Assembly: GCF_024519465.1 (NCBI RefSeq)
Contig: NZ_JALJRW010000012.1
Location: 62,001 to 126,000, forward strand
Origin: Stenotrophomonas sp. Ste86
Lineage (GTDB): Bacteria > Pseudomonadota > Gammaproteobacteria > Xanthomonadales > Xanthomonadaceae
Reading direction: 5' to 3'
DNA: 64,000 nucleotides
Shown: positions 52,943-62,248 of the stretch, piece after piece
How the letters are laid out: each line of letters starts with the position of its first letter
Position numbering within the stretch: the stretch's first letter is position 1
Translations under genes and position numbers: made by a program
The notes under the pieces: generated by a model
Database searches by the model: none
Told to the model about the DNA's origin: nothing
Seen by the model: the letters and a program-made list of their open reading frames with translations, nothing else

Positions 52943-54322
52943 ATGTCCGATCCTGCCGCCCCGCCCGAACACCTCCGGCGCAGTCTGTCCAACCGCCACC
53001 TGCAGCTCATCGCCATCGGCGGGGCCATCGGTACCGGCCTGTTCATGGGCTCGGGCAAGACCATCAGCCTGGCCGGTCCGTCGATCATCCTGGTCTACCT
53101 GATCATCGGCGCGATGCTGTTCTTCGTGATGCGCGCGATGGGCGAACTGCTGCTGTCCAACCTGGAGTACAAGTCCTTCATCGACTTCTCCACCGACCTG
53201 CTGGGGCCGTGGGCCGGGTTCTTCTGCGGGTGGACCTACTGGTTCTGCTGGATCATCACCGCGATCGCCGATGTGATCGCAATCGCCGCCTACGCGCAGT
53301 TCTGGTTCCCCGACCTGGCGCCGTGGATACCGGCGCTGATGTGCGTGATCCTGCTGCTCAGCCTGAACCTGGTGACGGTCAAGCTGTTTGGCGAAATGGA
53401 ATTCTGGTTCGCGCTGATCAAGATCATCGCGATCTGCGCGCTGATCATCACCGGCTTCGGGCTGGTGGCATGGGGCTTCACCGCGCCGTCGGGCCATCAG
53501 GCCACCTTCGCCAATCTGTGGAATGACGGCGGGATGTTCCCGATGGGCCTGGCCGGGTTCTTCGCCGGCTTCCAGATCGCGGTGTTCGCCTTCGTCGGTA
53601 TCGAGCTGGTGGGGACGACCGCGGCCGAGACGGCCGATCCGGAGCGCAACCTGCCCAAGGCGATCAACTCGATCCCGATCCGCATCATCGTGTTCTATGT
53701 GCTGGCGCTGATCGCGATCATGGCCGTCACCCCCTGGCGCGAAGTGGTGCCGGGCAAGAGCCCGTTCGTGGAGCTGTTCGTGCTGGCCGGCATTCCCGCC
53801 GCCGCCAGCCTGATCAACTTCGTGGTGCTCACTTCGGCCACGTCCTCGGCCAACAGCGGCATCTTCTCCACCAGCCGGATGATGTACGGGCTGGCCGAGG
53901 AGCGTCACGCGCCGAGCTTCTTTGCGCGGTTGTCGAAGGCGGCGGTGCCGGCGCGCGGGTTGCTGTTTTCCTGCATCTGCCTGCTGCTGGGCGCGATGTT
54001 GATCTACCTGATCCCCAACCTGGTCACCGCGTTCACCCTGGTCACCACGCTGGCGGCGGTGTTGTTCATGTTCGTGTGGTCGCTGATCCTGTGTTCCTAC
54101 ATCGTCTACCGCCGCCGTCGCCCGCAGCTGCACGCGGCGTCGACCTTCAAGATGCCCGGCGGCGTGGCCATGTGCGTGGCGTGCCTGGTGTTCTTCGTGT
54201 TCGTGCTGGTGCTGTTGACCCTGCAGCCGGACACCCTCTACGCGCTGGCGATCAGCCCGCTGTGGTTCCTGCTGCTGGGCCTGGGCTACGCCGGCAAGCG
54301 GCTGATCGGCGGCCCGCGCTGA
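52943..54322 (+). CDS. cycA: D-serine/D-alanine/glycine transporter
   Basis: A 459-residue amino-acid permease (APC superfamily) with about twelve helices, starting MSDPAAPPEHLRRSLSNRHL. The block LQLIAIGGAIGTGLFMGSGK in TM1 and GIELVGTTAAETADPERNLP after TM6 match CycA of E. coli closely. It takes up small neutral D- and L-amino acids by proton symport. The open frame upstream of 52943 is a shadow. It is divergent from the EAL gene, with 258 bases between. Confidence 0.87.
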   Translation: MSDPAAPPEHLRRSLSNRHLQLIAIGGAIGTGLFMGSGKTISLAGPSIILVYLIIGAMLFFVMRAMGELLLSNLEYKSFIDFSTDLLGPWAGFFCGWTYWFCWIITAIADVIAIAAYAQFWFPDLAPWIPALMCVILLLSLNLVTVKLFGEMEFWFALIKIIAICALIITGFGLVAWGFTAPSGHQATFANLWNDGGMFPMGLAGFFAGFQIAVFAFVGIELVGTTAAETADPERNLPKAINSIPIRIIVFYVLALIAIMAVTPWREVVPGKSPFVELFVLAGIPAAASLINFVVLTSATSSANSGIFSTSRMMYGLAEERHAPSFFARLSKAAVPARGLLFSCICLLLGAMLIYLIPNLVTAFTLVTTLAAVLFMFVWSLILCSYIVYRRRRPQLHAASTFKMPGGVAMCVACLVFFVFVLVLLTLQPDTLYALAISPLWFLLLGLGYAGKRLIGGPR

Positions 54323-54329
54323 GGGTCGG

Positions 54330-54360
54330 CCGGGTCCGCCCTCCTGGCGGGCCCGGTATT
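54330..54360 (+). terminator. Terminator-like hairpin after cycA
   Basis: Eleven-base arms CCGGGTCCGCC and GGCGGGCCCGG (one T-G pair) with a CTCCT loop, followed by TATT, 8 bases after the cycA stop. Confidence 0.6.
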
Positions 54361-54426
54361 CACCTTCGGTTCGCGGCCTGGGCCGGATGATCGCGCCGCA
54401 CGACTGGCGTGCCCCGAACCGAGCCC

Positions 54427-55200
54427 ATGAACCCGACCCTGCCTGCCGCGTTGGCCCTGTTGTCGTTGCTGCTGCCGTGGGAGGCGTCGGCGCGCACGGT
54501 GTACCGCTGTGTGCAGAACAACACGGTCAGCCTGGCCACCGCGCCCGAGCCCGGCTCCAAATGCACCGCGCAGCAGGTGGATGACAACGCGGTGCAGACG
54601 CCCAACCTGTGGGGCAACATGGGGGTCTTCAGCGGCACCCTGTACGAGCGCGAGCAGGACGGCGGGATGGTCTATTCCACGCGCAACCTGCCAGGTTCGC
54701 GGGTGTTCCTGAAATTCACCGTAGCCACGCCGCCGGGTGAGCCGGCGCATGAAGGGCTGGGCAAGGTCGGTACGCCGCAGCTCAACCGCCATGCCAAGCA
54801 GTTCAAGGCCGCGGCAAAGGCCACCGGCGTGGAAGACGCCTGGCTGCGGGCGATCGCCCATGCCGAGAGCGGCTTCGATGCGGGCGCGATATCGCCCAAG
54901 GGCGCGCAGGGGGTGATGCAGTTGATGCCCGATACGGCCACCGAGTTCGGCGTGGCCGATCCGCTCTCGGCCGAGCAGTCGATCAATGGCGGCGCGCGCT
55001 ACATGAAGGCGCTGCTCAAGCGCTACAAGGGCGACCGTACGCTGGCGGCGGCCGCCTACAACGCCGGCATCGGCGCGGTGACCCGCTACAAGGGCGTGCC
55101 GCCGTATGCCGAGACCCTGGACTACGTGGACAAGGTGAGCACGTTGTACGTGCGCTACCGCGAGGCGATGGGGTTCAAGGTGGAGACGCCGGCAAAGTAG
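54427..55200 (+). CDS. Lytic transglycosylase SLT domain protein
   Basis: A 257-residue protein with a signal peptide (MNPTLPAALALLSLLLPWEA, cut after SAR or ASA). The first part has a DUF4124-like Cys pair (YRCVQNNTVSLATAPEPGSK and C). The SLT domain starts near residue 120: WLRAIAHAESGFDAGAISPK with catalytic Glu147, GVMQLMPDTATEFGV and AAAYNAGIGAVTRY. It cleaves peptidoglycan glycan strands in the periplasm. Length and motifs are complete. Confidence 0.9.
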   Translation: MNPTLPAALALLSLLLPWEASARTVYRCVQNNTVSLATAPEPGSKCTAQQVDDNAVQTPNLWGNMGVFSGTLYEREQDGGMVYSTRNLPGSRVFLKFTVATPPGEPAHEGLGKVGTPQLNRHAKQFKAAAKATGVEDAWLRAIAHAESGFDAGAISPKGAQGVMQLMPDTATEFGVADPLSAEQSINGGARYMKALLKRYKGDRTLAAAAYNAGIGAVTRYKGVPPYAETLDYVDKVSTLYVRYREAMGFKVETPAK

Positions 55201-55207
55201 CGCCGGT

Positions 55208-55232
55208 CGCCGGCCCGATGCACGGGCCGGCG
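55208..55232. terminator. Hairpin between convergent genes
   Basis: Ten-base perfect arms CGCCGGCCCG and CGGGCCGGCG with an ATGCA loop, 7 bases after the transglycosylase stop and 7 before the end of the leftward gene. No T-run; probable shared transcript-end hairpin. Confidence 0.5.
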
Positions 55233-55239
55233 GCGGGGA

Positions 55240-56760
55240 TCACCGCCAGACGCTGCGGCCGTAGATGGGCTGGGTCTCGATGCGGCCCACCGCGTCGACG
55301 GCGGCGCGCACGTCGCGGCGCTTGAACAACTGCGCCCAGCGTTTCTCGTTTTCCATATCGGCGGGCATCGGCGGCAGCATGCGGAAGTCCTGCAGCAGCT
55401 GCAGCAGGTCCTGGCGCTGCGCCTTGTCCTGCAGCGCGGCGACCAGCCACGCCGCCGCGTCATCCAGCCGGTTTTCGCTGATCAGTACCTCCAGGTACAC
55501 GCTGCGGCCTTCGCCTTTGTTGGACTGCAGCCACTGCCGCGCCTGCGCCGAGCGCTCGCCGTCGCCGAGTGTGCGATAGGCATTGAAGCGTATCCACTGG
55601 CGCACATATTCGCCGTAGATCTCGCCTTCTTCCAGGCCGTCCAGGGTCTGCAGGGCACGCTCGGGCTGCTGCTTGCCCAGGTACCAGCTGGCCAGGTACA
55701 GCCGCATCAGCGGATTGAACGCCGGCGCCTGCTCATGCAGCGTGCTGGCGAGGACCAGTGTGGCCTCGGCCTGTGCATCGCGGCCGAGGCGATGCTCGGC
55801 GGTGGCGCGGTGCATCAGCATCCAGGCCGCGTAATCGGCGCCGCGGAAGGACGGGGACGCACCGGCGGCGGCCAACCGCGTGTACAGCGCCTCGGTGGTG
55901 CTCAGCACCTGTTCGTGCTCGCCCATCAGCAGCAGGGTATCGGTGAGCTCGGTGATGCGATCGCCGCGCTCGGGACGCAGCAGGCCTTCCACACGCAACG
56001 CATCGACGTGGCGGCGTGCGGACTGCAGCGGATCGAAGCGCGGATCGCGGCGGTTGATCACGGCGTCAAAGCGCTTGTCGCTGCGCAACGTCACCACGTC
56101 CATCGGCGTATCGATGCGCGCCACGGTGGCGGCAAGCGCCGCGTGCTCCCCGGCATCGGCCTGCAGGGTGGCGAGCGTCAGCCACAGCCCGCCGGGCTCC
56201 ATGCCGTCGTCCTGCCATTGCCGGTCGAACAGCACCTGCAGCAGTGCACGGCGGACCTCGGGCTGGTCGTGCAGCTGTTCGTCCAGCGCGTAGGCCATCG
56301 CCGCATCGAAGTCGCCGAGGAACTGGTCCGAGGCGCGCAGCGAGCGGGTGATCAGGCTGGCGCCCTGGACCGGCTGTTGCTGCCAGAGCAGCAGGCGACC
56401 GAGCACATACAGGGCGCGCGGATCGTCGGGTGCCTGCTCCAGCGCGGCATCCAGGTAGCGACGTGCATCGCGCGCCTGGCGTGCGTTGAACGCAACACGT
56501 CCGGCGGTGATCCAGCCGTCCAGGCGCAGCGACTCGGGCAGCTGCGTGAAGCCGGGATCGGCAAACACGCGCTCAAAGCCCAGCAGCGCGCCGACGCTGT
56601 CGCCGTTCTCGGCCAGCGTGATGGTATCGGCCAACGTCTGTGCCAACGGCTGCGCCGTCTGATTCGCAGGCGTGGCAGCATCGATGGAGGCAGCCAGCGC
56701 TGGCGTGGCGAACAGGGCCAGCAGCAGGGAAACGGCGAGACGGTGTCGCAGGCCGGGCAT
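55240..56760 (-). CDS. Secreted TPR-like repeat protein
   Basis: A 506-residue protein starting MPGLRHRLAVSLLLALFATP with a signal peptide cut after ALA. The mature part is built of helical pairs with TPR-like signatures: RRYLDAALEQAPDDPRALYVLGRLL (in two parts around residue 130), AEHRLGRDAQAEATLVLAST and QPERALQTLDGLEEGEIYGE. No catalytic motif. It is probably a periplasmic or outer-membrane-associated scaffold. Divergent from the NHL/M23 gene, 123 bases apart. Confidence 0.65.
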   Translation of the reverse strand: MPGLRHRLAVSLLLALFATPALAASIDAATPANQTAQPLAQTLADTITLAENGDSVGALLGFERVFADPGFTQLPESLRLDGWITAGRVAFNARQARDARRYLDAALEQAPDDPRALYVLGRLLLWQQQPVQGASLITRSLRASDQFLGDFDAAMAYALDEQLHDQPEVRRALLQVLFDRQWQDDGMEPGGLWLTLATLQADAGEHAALAATVARIDTPMDVVTLRSDKRFDAVINRRDPRFDPLQSARRHVDALRVEGLLRPERGDRITELTDTLLLMGEHEQVLSTTEALYTRLAAAGASPSFRGADYAAWMLMHRATAEHRLGRDAQAEATLVLASTLHEQAPAFNPLMRLYLASWYLGKQQPERALQTLDGLEEGEIYGEYVRQWIRFNAYRTLGDGERSAQARQWLQSNKGEGRSVYLEVLISENRLDDAAAWLVAALQDKAQRQDLLQLLQDFRMLPPMPADMENEKRWAQLFKRRDVRAAVDAVGRIETQPIYGRSVWR

Positions 56761-56883
56761 GGGGCGTCCTTCCATGGAATGAGCATCGATTGAACCCGGA
56801 ACCCGGCAAACGCACAAGCGCACGGGCTTTGCAGCAGCGCGGCCAACGTTTATGGTCGTGCGCTCGAACGGACAGGGAACGCA

Positions 56884-58962
56884 ATGAAACGTTGGCACTG
56901 GATGATGGCGGCGGTGGCGGTGATCACCGCGGCAGGGCTGGCGTGGACGTTCCTCAAGGGACCGCTGCCGGCGGTGATCGCGCCCGGTCCGGTGCCGACG
57001 GTGCTCGGCTGGCAGGCGCGGATCGAAACACTGGCCGGCGATGGCGTGGACGGTTCGCGCGAGGGGGCCGGTGCGCAGGCACGGTTCTCCGATCCCTACG
57101 CGGTGGCACTGGACGCCAACGGGGTGGCCTACATCGCCGACGCCGGCGACAACAACCGCATCCGTCGTCTCTATCCGGATGGGCGCGTGGATACGCTGGC
57201 CGGCAACGGTGAGGGGTGGCGCGACGGTCCGGCGCTGCAGGCCCAGTTCAATACGCCGTCGGGCATCGCGCTGGACGCCGCTGGCAATGTCTATGTGGCC
57301 GACACCGGCAACAACCGCATCCGCCGGATCGGCATCGATGGCGCGGTGAGCACGGTGGCCGGCGACGGCCAGGCCGGTTTCTCCGATGGTGCCGCCGCGC
57401 AGGCGCGCTTCGACGGGCCGATGGGCGTGGCGGTGGGTATTGATGGCCGGGTGTTCGTGGCCGATACCTACAACGATCGCATCCGCGTGATCGAGACCGA
57501 TGGCACGGTGCGCACGCTGGCCGGTGGCGAGCGCCCGGGCACCGTGGATGGCATCGGCGGCGACGCCCGGCTGGATACCCCGGTGGCGCTGGCACTGGAT
57601 GCGCATGGCAATCTGCTGATCGCCGATCTGTACAACAATGCGATCCGTCGCCTGTCGCCGGATGGCACGCTGCGCACGCAGGTGGCCGACGGTGGCCTGG
57701 TGAACGGGCCGCTGTCGGTGGCGGTCACCCACGACGACGTGCTGTACGTGGGCGACACCGGCGGGCGGCTGGTGCAGGTGACGCCGCAGGGGCACCAGAT
57801 CGCGTTGCTCGGTGCCGAAACGCAGCCGCGCCTCGCCCGTCCGGCCGGCATCGCGCTCGACGCCGATGGCCGCCTGCTGGTTGCCGACGCGGCCGCGTAT
57901 CGGGTGCATCGGATCGGCGCGCTTGCCGCCGGTGCGGTCGCACCCCCGGCCTTGACCGGGCCGGCGGCGGATGCGCCCCTGCCGGCGACCGCCGGGCGCT
58001 GGCCGCTTGCCCCGCAGCAAAGCTGGCATGAAGTCGTCGGCACGCTGGGCGAAGTGCGTGGCGATTTCCACGGTGAAAGCCGGCACCACCTGCACGGCGG
58101 CTTCGATATCCGCGGCGATGTCGGCCAGACCGTGCTGGCCATCGCCGATGGCAAGGTCAGCAGCCCGACCCCGACCTGGTCGGCGGGCGGGCAGGCCGAA
58201 GGGTTGGTGCTGGACCGGCTCAAGTACATCCACATGAAGGTCGGGCGCGACCCGGCCGATCGTCCGTTCGACCCGCGTTGGCAGCCGCTGTTCAACGACG
58301 AAGGCAAGCTGCAGCGCATTCGCGTGCGTCGCGGCACACGCTTCCAGGTGGGCGACCGCCTGGGCAGCATCAACCGGATGGCGCACGTGCACCTCAGCGT
58401 GGGCGCCAGCGGTTTCGAGCGCAACGCGGTCGCGTTGGGGTTCACCGGCTATGTCGATACAGTCGCCCCGCGCATCACCGATGTTGCGCTGCTGGACGAT
58501 CTGGACCAGCCGCTCACCGCTGGCGCGAATGGCCGGGTGGCGCTGCCGCGCAGCGGCCCGGGCGTGCAGATCGTGGTGGAGGCCTGGGACCAGGTGGACG
58601 GCAACCAGGCGCGTCGTCGACTCGGGTCCTACCAGGTCGGCTACCAGATCCTCGATGCCCGGGGCCAGCCGCTGCCCGGTTATGAGCAGCCGCGCTTCAA
58701 CATCGTGTTCAATTCAATGCCCCCGCGCGACAGTGCCACCAAGGTGGCCTATGCACCGGACAGCGGCATCACCGTGCATGGCAGCGCGGTCACCCGCTTC
58801 CGCTACCTGGTGACTAACACCGTGCGCGATGGTCGGGTGGAAACCGGTCGTTGGCAGCCGGACGCGTTGCCGGCCGGCGACTACGTGATCCGCGCCAGCG
58901 CGCGCGACTACAGCGGCAATGAAGGCATCGGTGCGCGCGACCTGAAGATCACCCTGCTGTAG
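56884..58962 (+). CDS. NHL-repeat propeller fused to an M23-like metallopeptidase domain
   Basis: A 692-residue protein with one N-terminal membrane anchor or signal (MMAAVAVITAAGLAWTFL). Residues about 45-345 are six or so NHL blades (SGIALDAAGNVYVADTGNNR, GVAVGIDGRVFVADTYNDRI). Residues about 370-510 are M23-like: HHLHGGFDIRGDVGQTVLAI (H404, D408) and HVHLS (H501, H503), the LytM zinc ligands. The C-terminal 180 residues look like a beta-sandwich. A cell-surface wall hydrolase positioned by a propeller is the best guess; the fusion is unusual. Confidence 0.8.
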   Translation: MKRWHWMMAAVAVITAAGLAWTFLKGPLPAVIAPGPVPTVLGWQARIETLAGDGVDGSREGAGAQARFSDPYAVALDANGVAYIADAGDNNRIRRLYPDGRVDTLAGNGEGWRDGPALQAQFNTPSGIALDAAGNVYVADTGNNRIRRIGIDGAVSTVAGDGQAGFSDGAAAQARFDGPMGVAVGIDGRVFVADTYNDRIRVIETDGTVRTLAGGERPGTVDGIGGDARLDTPVALALDAHGNLLIADLYNNAIRRLSPDGTLRTQVADGGLVNGPLSVAVTHDDVLYVGDTGGRLVQVTPQGHQIALLGAETQPRLARPAGIALDADGRLLVADAAAYRVHRIGALAAGAVAPPALTGPAADAPLPATAGRWPLAPQQSWHEVVGTLGEVRGDFHGESRHHLHGGFDIRGDVGQTVLAIADGKVSSPTPTWSAGGQAEGLVLDRLKYIHMKVGRDPADRPFDPRWQPLFNDEGKLQRIRVRRGTRFQVGDRLGSINRMAHVHLSVGASGFERNAVALGFTGYVDTVAPRITDVALLDDLDQPLTAGANGRVALPRSGPGVQIVVEAWDQVDGNQARRRLGSYQVGYQILDARGQPLPGYEQPRFNIVFNSMPPRDSATKVAYAPDSGITVHGSAVTRFRYLVTNTVRDGRVETGRWQPDALPAGDYVIRASARDYSGNEGIGARDLKITLL

Positions 58963-58992
58963 CGGCAACGGCTACGCGCTGGGGCGGCGGCC

Positions 58993-59367
58993 TCAGGCGC
59001 CGACGCGCGCGCGTTCGGCGTCCATGTCGGCCAATGGCCGCACTTCGATGCTGCCGAACCGCGACCACGGAAACTGCCGGGCGATGGCCAACGCTTCGTC
59101 GTGGTCGCGCGCGTTGATGAGGTTGAAGCCGGCCAGCAGTTCGTGGGTTTCGGCGAAGGGGCCGTCGGTGATCCGCGCCTGCCCCTGGCGGGTGCGCAGG
59201 GTGCGCGCGCTGTCCACCGGCTGCAGCTGCTGGGCCAGCACCAGGGTGCCCTTGGCCTGCAGGGCATCGGCATGCTGCAGGCAATCGTGCATGAGGCGAT
59301 CGTATTCCTCGCCGGGCAGGGCCTGCAGCAGGCCTTCGTCGATATAGATCAGCAGCAGGAATTGCAT
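58993..59367 (-). CDS. YciI (DGPF) family protein
   Basis: A 124-residue protein starting MQFLLLIYIDEGLLQALPGE. It carries ITDGPFAETHELLAGF, the DGPF motif, and the C-terminal SIEVRPL strand. DGPF proteins are ferredoxin-fold YciI relatives that co-occur with ECF42 sigma factors; their biochemical role is open. It is divergent from the other YciI gene at 59545, with 177 bases between that would hold the sigma-dependent promoters. Confidence 0.88.
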   Translation of the reverse strand: MQFLLLIYIDEGLLQALPGEEYDRLMHDCLQHADALQAKGTLVLAQQLQPVDSARTLRTRQGQARITDGPFAETHELLAGFNLINARDHDEALAIARQFPWSRFGSIEVRPLADMDAERARVGA

Positions 59368-59544
59368 GGCGGGACCGCTCCTGGGCAGGGGCGGCCATGA
59401 TGCCGCAGCCGGCGCGACGGGTGTGTTGCAGCGCGGCACGACGGAGCAGGAAATTTATTCTGCAGGCGTGTCGATTTCCGCCCCACCGGGTCGTCGTAAC
59501 CAGTGAAGGGCCCGCCAACCGGCGCGCCCACCCGGAGCAGACCG

Positions 59545-59964
59545 ATGAAAGTAATGGTATTCGTCAAGGCCACCCCGGCCACCGAGGCCGGGCAGATGCC
59601 CACCGAAGCAGAAATCCGCGCCATGGGCGCCTTCAACGAGGCGCTGGTGCAGGCCGGGATCATGCTGGCCGGCGAGGGCCTGCACCCGACCTCGCGTGCG
59701 CGCCGGGTGGCCTTCGGGGAGGCGGCCCCGCGGGTGATCGACGGCCCCTTCGCCGAAACCGGCGAGCTGGTCTGCGGCTACTGGCTGTGGCAGGTGCGCT
59801 CGCTGGACGAAGCCACCGAATGGCTCACCCGCGCGCCGTTCGGTCCGGGCGCCGTCGTGGAGCTGCGCCCGGTCTTCGGCCCGGAGGATTTCGGCGCGGC
59901 CTTCACCCCCGAATTACAGGCGCAGGCACAGCGTCTGCGCGACCGTCTCGACAGCGGCCATTGA
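59545..59964 (+). CDS. YciI (DGPF) family protein
   Basis: A 139-residue protein starting MKVMVFVKATPATEAGQMPT. The motif VIDGPFAETGELVCGYWLWQ is intact and VVELRPV ends the domain. First gene of a rightward cluster: YciI, VOC protein, broken VOC gene, ECF sigma factor. Spacing to the next gene is 13 bases, so it is co-transcribed. GGAGCAG lies before the ATG. Confidence 0.9.
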   Translation: MKVMVFVKATPATEAGQMPTEAEIRAMGAFNEALVQAGIMLAGEGLHPTSRARRVAFGEAAPRVIDGPFAETGELVCGYWLWQVRSLDEATEWLTRAPFGPGAVVELRPVFGPEDFGAAFTPELQAQAQRLRDRLDSGH

Positions 59965-59977
59965 GAGGAGAATCCCG

Positions 59978-60400
59978 ATGAAACTGATCCCGTTCCTGAG
60001 CTTCAACGGCACTACCCACGAGGCAATGGCGTTCTACGCCCAGGTCCTCGGCGGCAAGGTCGTCTCGGAAATGAAGTACCGCGACATGCCGCCGATGGAA
60101 AGCGCCGAGGGCTGTGGCGAGATGCCGCCGGAAACCCTGGATCACGTCGCCCACAGCCAGCTGGAGGTGGACGGCGCGATCCTGATGGCCGCCGACGGTC
60201 CGTCCCCGGCGGGTGAGAACAGCACCACGATCAACGTCGATGTCGATTCCATCGACGAAGCCGAGCGCGTGTTCAAGGCGCTGGCCGAGGGTGGGCAGAT
60301 AAAGATGCCGATCGGCGAGACCTTCTGGGCGCATCGCTGGGGCTTTCTGATCGACCGCTACGGCAAGCCGTGGATGGTCAACTGCATGAAACAGCCCTGA
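59978..60400 (+). CDS. VOC family protein (PhnB-like)
   Basis: A 140-residue glyoxalase-fold protein starting MKLIPFLSFNGTTHEAMAFY. GGKVVSEMKYRDMPP, DHVAHSQLEVDGAILMAADG and GETFWAHRWGFLIDRYGKPW match PhnB-type members, which are often found with ECF42 sigma factors. GAGAGGAG precedes the ATG. Catalytic role not established for this group. Confidence 0.88.
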   Translation: MKLIPFLSFNGTTHEAMAFYAQVLGGKVVSEMKYRDMPPMESAEGCGEMPPETLDHVAHSQLEVDGAILMAADGPSPAGENSTTINVDVDSIDEAERVFKALAEGGQIKMPIGETFWAHRWGFLIDRYGKPWMVNCMKQP

Positions 60401-60428
60401 TCCCTCTTCCTTTCAAGGATGTTGTGCC

Positions 60429-60835
60429 ATGACCGATTCGCCGCAGATGATCTTCGTCAACCTGCCCGTGCGCGACCTGGAGGCCTCCAAGGCATTCTTC
60501 GCCGCGCTGGGCTACAGCTTCAATCCCACCTTCACCAATGCCGATGCGGCCTGCATGATCATCAGCGACACTATCTTCGTGATGCTGCTGGTGGAGGGCT
60601 TCTTCAGCCAGTTCACCGCCAAGCCGATCAGTGATGCGCGCCTGCAGACCGAGGTGTCACCTGCCTGTCGGCGTCCAGCCGCGCGGACGTGGACGCATGG
60701 GTGGACAAGGCGCTGCAGGCCGGCGCCAGCGAGCCCCAGCCGGCGCGCGATTATGGCTTCATGTACCAGCGCGGTTTCCAGGACCTGGATGGGCACCTGT
60801 GGGAAATCGCGCATATGGACGGTGCGCCGGGCTGA
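60429..60835 (+). pseudogene. VOC family protein gene with a one-base frameshift
   Basis: Starts MTDSPQMIFVNLPVRDLEAS and is a normal VOC protein up to RLQTEV near 60655. One base is then missing; the continuation in the next frame is TCLSASSRADVDAWVDKALQ, FMYQRGFQDLDGHLWEIAHM and stops with TGA at 60833. Restored length is 135 residues. As written, the first frame runs on through the sigma-factor gene, which would give an unlikely fusion. It is either a real loss or a sequencing error in a G-rich run. Confidence 0.85.
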
Positions 60836-60884
60836 TGCGGCGCCGTGCTTGTGCGGGGTCGACACTGATGCTGTGATCGCGTCC

Positions 60885-62147
60885 ATGGACACCGCACTCT
60901 CGCACCGTTTGGACACCCTCTGGCGCATGGAGGCGCCGGTCCTGATCGCGCGCCTGGCCCGGATGCTGGGAGGCGATGTCGGGCGTGCCGAAGAACTGGC
61001 CCAGGACACCTGGCTGGCCGCGCTGGAGCGCTGGCCGGCGCAGGGGGTTCCGGACAACCCGGGAGCCTGGCTGATGACCACGGCGCGCAATCGTGCCATC
61101 GACGTGCTGCGCCAGCACCAGCGCGTGGCCGGCCAGCATGCCCGGTACGCCAGCGAACTGGAGCCGCAGCCGCTGCCATCCCCCGATGACAGCGATGCGC
61201 TGCAGGACGACATCGGCGATGACCTGCTGCGTTTGATGTTCGTGGCCTGCCACCCGGTGCTGTCGCCCGATGCGCGGGTGGCGCTGACCTTGCGCCTGCT
61301 GGGCGGGCTGACCACCGAGGAGATTGCGCGCGCGTTCCTGCAACCCGAACCCACCCTTGCCCAGCGCATCGTGCGTGCCAAGCGCACCCTTGCCGCCCGT
61401 GAGGTGCCGTTCGAAGTGCCGCGCCAGGCCGCATTGCCCGAGCGGCTGGCCTCGGTGCTGGAGGTGGTGTACCTGATCTTCAACGAAGGCTATGCCGCCA
61501 GTGCCGGCGATGACTGGATGCGTCCGGCGCTGTGCGAGGAGGCGTTGCGGTTGGGTCGGGTGCTGCTGCACCGGCTGCCGGCCTGGCCGCAGATCCACGG
61601 ACTGGTGGCGTTGATGGAACTGCAGGCCTCGCGCGCGGCCGCGCGCGTGGATGCACACGGCGCGCCGATCCTGCTGCCTGAGCAGGACCGGACGCGCTGG
61701 GACTGGCTGCAGATCGCGCGTGGCCAGGCGGCACTGCAGCAGGCGATCGCACTCGGCGGCGGCGAGGATCCCTACGTACTGCAGGCGTTGATCGCCGACT
61801 GCCACGCCCGCGCGCGCCGCGTGCAGGACACCGACTGGGCTGGCATGGCCACGCTCTACCAACGGCTGGCGCGCCAGCAACCTTCGCCGGTGATCGAGTT
61901 GAACCGGGCCGTGGCGGTCTCGCGTGCCGAGGGCGCGGCCGCCGCCTGGCCGCTGGTGGAACGCCTGGCGCAGGACGGCCGGCTGCAGGACTACGCGCCG
62001 CTGGCGGCGGTGCAGGGCGACCTGCTGGCGCAGTTGGGGCGGGGCGAGGAGGCGCGCGCGGCGTTCCTGCGTGCGGCCGCCTTGACCGCCAACGCGCGCG
62101 AAAAGGCCCTGCTTGAGGCCCGGGCCGCTGCCGTCCCCATGGGCTGA
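60885..62147 (+). CDS. RNA polymerase sigma factor of the ECF42 (SigJ/DUF6596) group
   Basis: A 420-residue protein. Region 2 is RAEELAQDTWLAALERWPAQ and GAWLMTTARNRAIDVLRQHQ (about residues 32-85). Region 4 is ALTLRLLGGLTTEEIARAFL with TLAQRIVRAKRTLA (about 135-175). A 230-residue C-terminal extension with YLIFNEGYAA and TPR-like helices (IELNRAVAVSRAEGAAAAWP) marks the ECF42 group, which has no anti-sigma factor and is controlled through that extension. ATG at 60885 is chosen; an in-frame GTG lies at 60873. It belongs with the DGPF genes before it. Confidence 0.9.
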   Translation: MDTALSHRLDTLWRMEAPVLIARLARMLGGDVGRAEELAQDTWLAALERWPAQGVPDNPGAWLMTTARNRAIDVLRQHQRVAGQHARYASELEPQPLPSPDDSDALQDDIGDDLLRLMFVACHPVLSPDARVALTLRLLGGLTTEEIARAFLQPEPTLAQRIVRAKRTLAAREVPFEVPRQAALPERLASVLEVVYLIFNEGYAASAGDDWMRPALCEEALRLGRVLLHRLPAWPQIHGLVALMELQASRAAARVDAHGAPILLPEQDRTRWDWLQIARGQAALQQAIALGGGEDPYVLQALIADCHARARRVQDTDWAGMATLYQRLARQQPSPVIELNRAVAVSRAEGAAAAWPLVERLAQDGRLQDYAPLAAVQGDLLAQLGRGEEARAAFLRAAALTANAREKALLEARAAAVPMG

Positions 62148-62248
62148 CGATATCGCAGCTTGCTCGCAGATAGGCGAGGGGCTATCGTTGCGCCCATTCA
62201 TGAAACCGGTGCCGTCTTCGGACCCGGTCACACAAGGGACGCAGGCAG

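Noticed and set aside
60429..62147. A single VOC-sigma factor fusion protein of 572 residues
   Set aside because: Residues after about 75 are frameshifted VOC sequence in the wrong frame; the true VOC end is readable in the next frame and the sigma factor has its own start.
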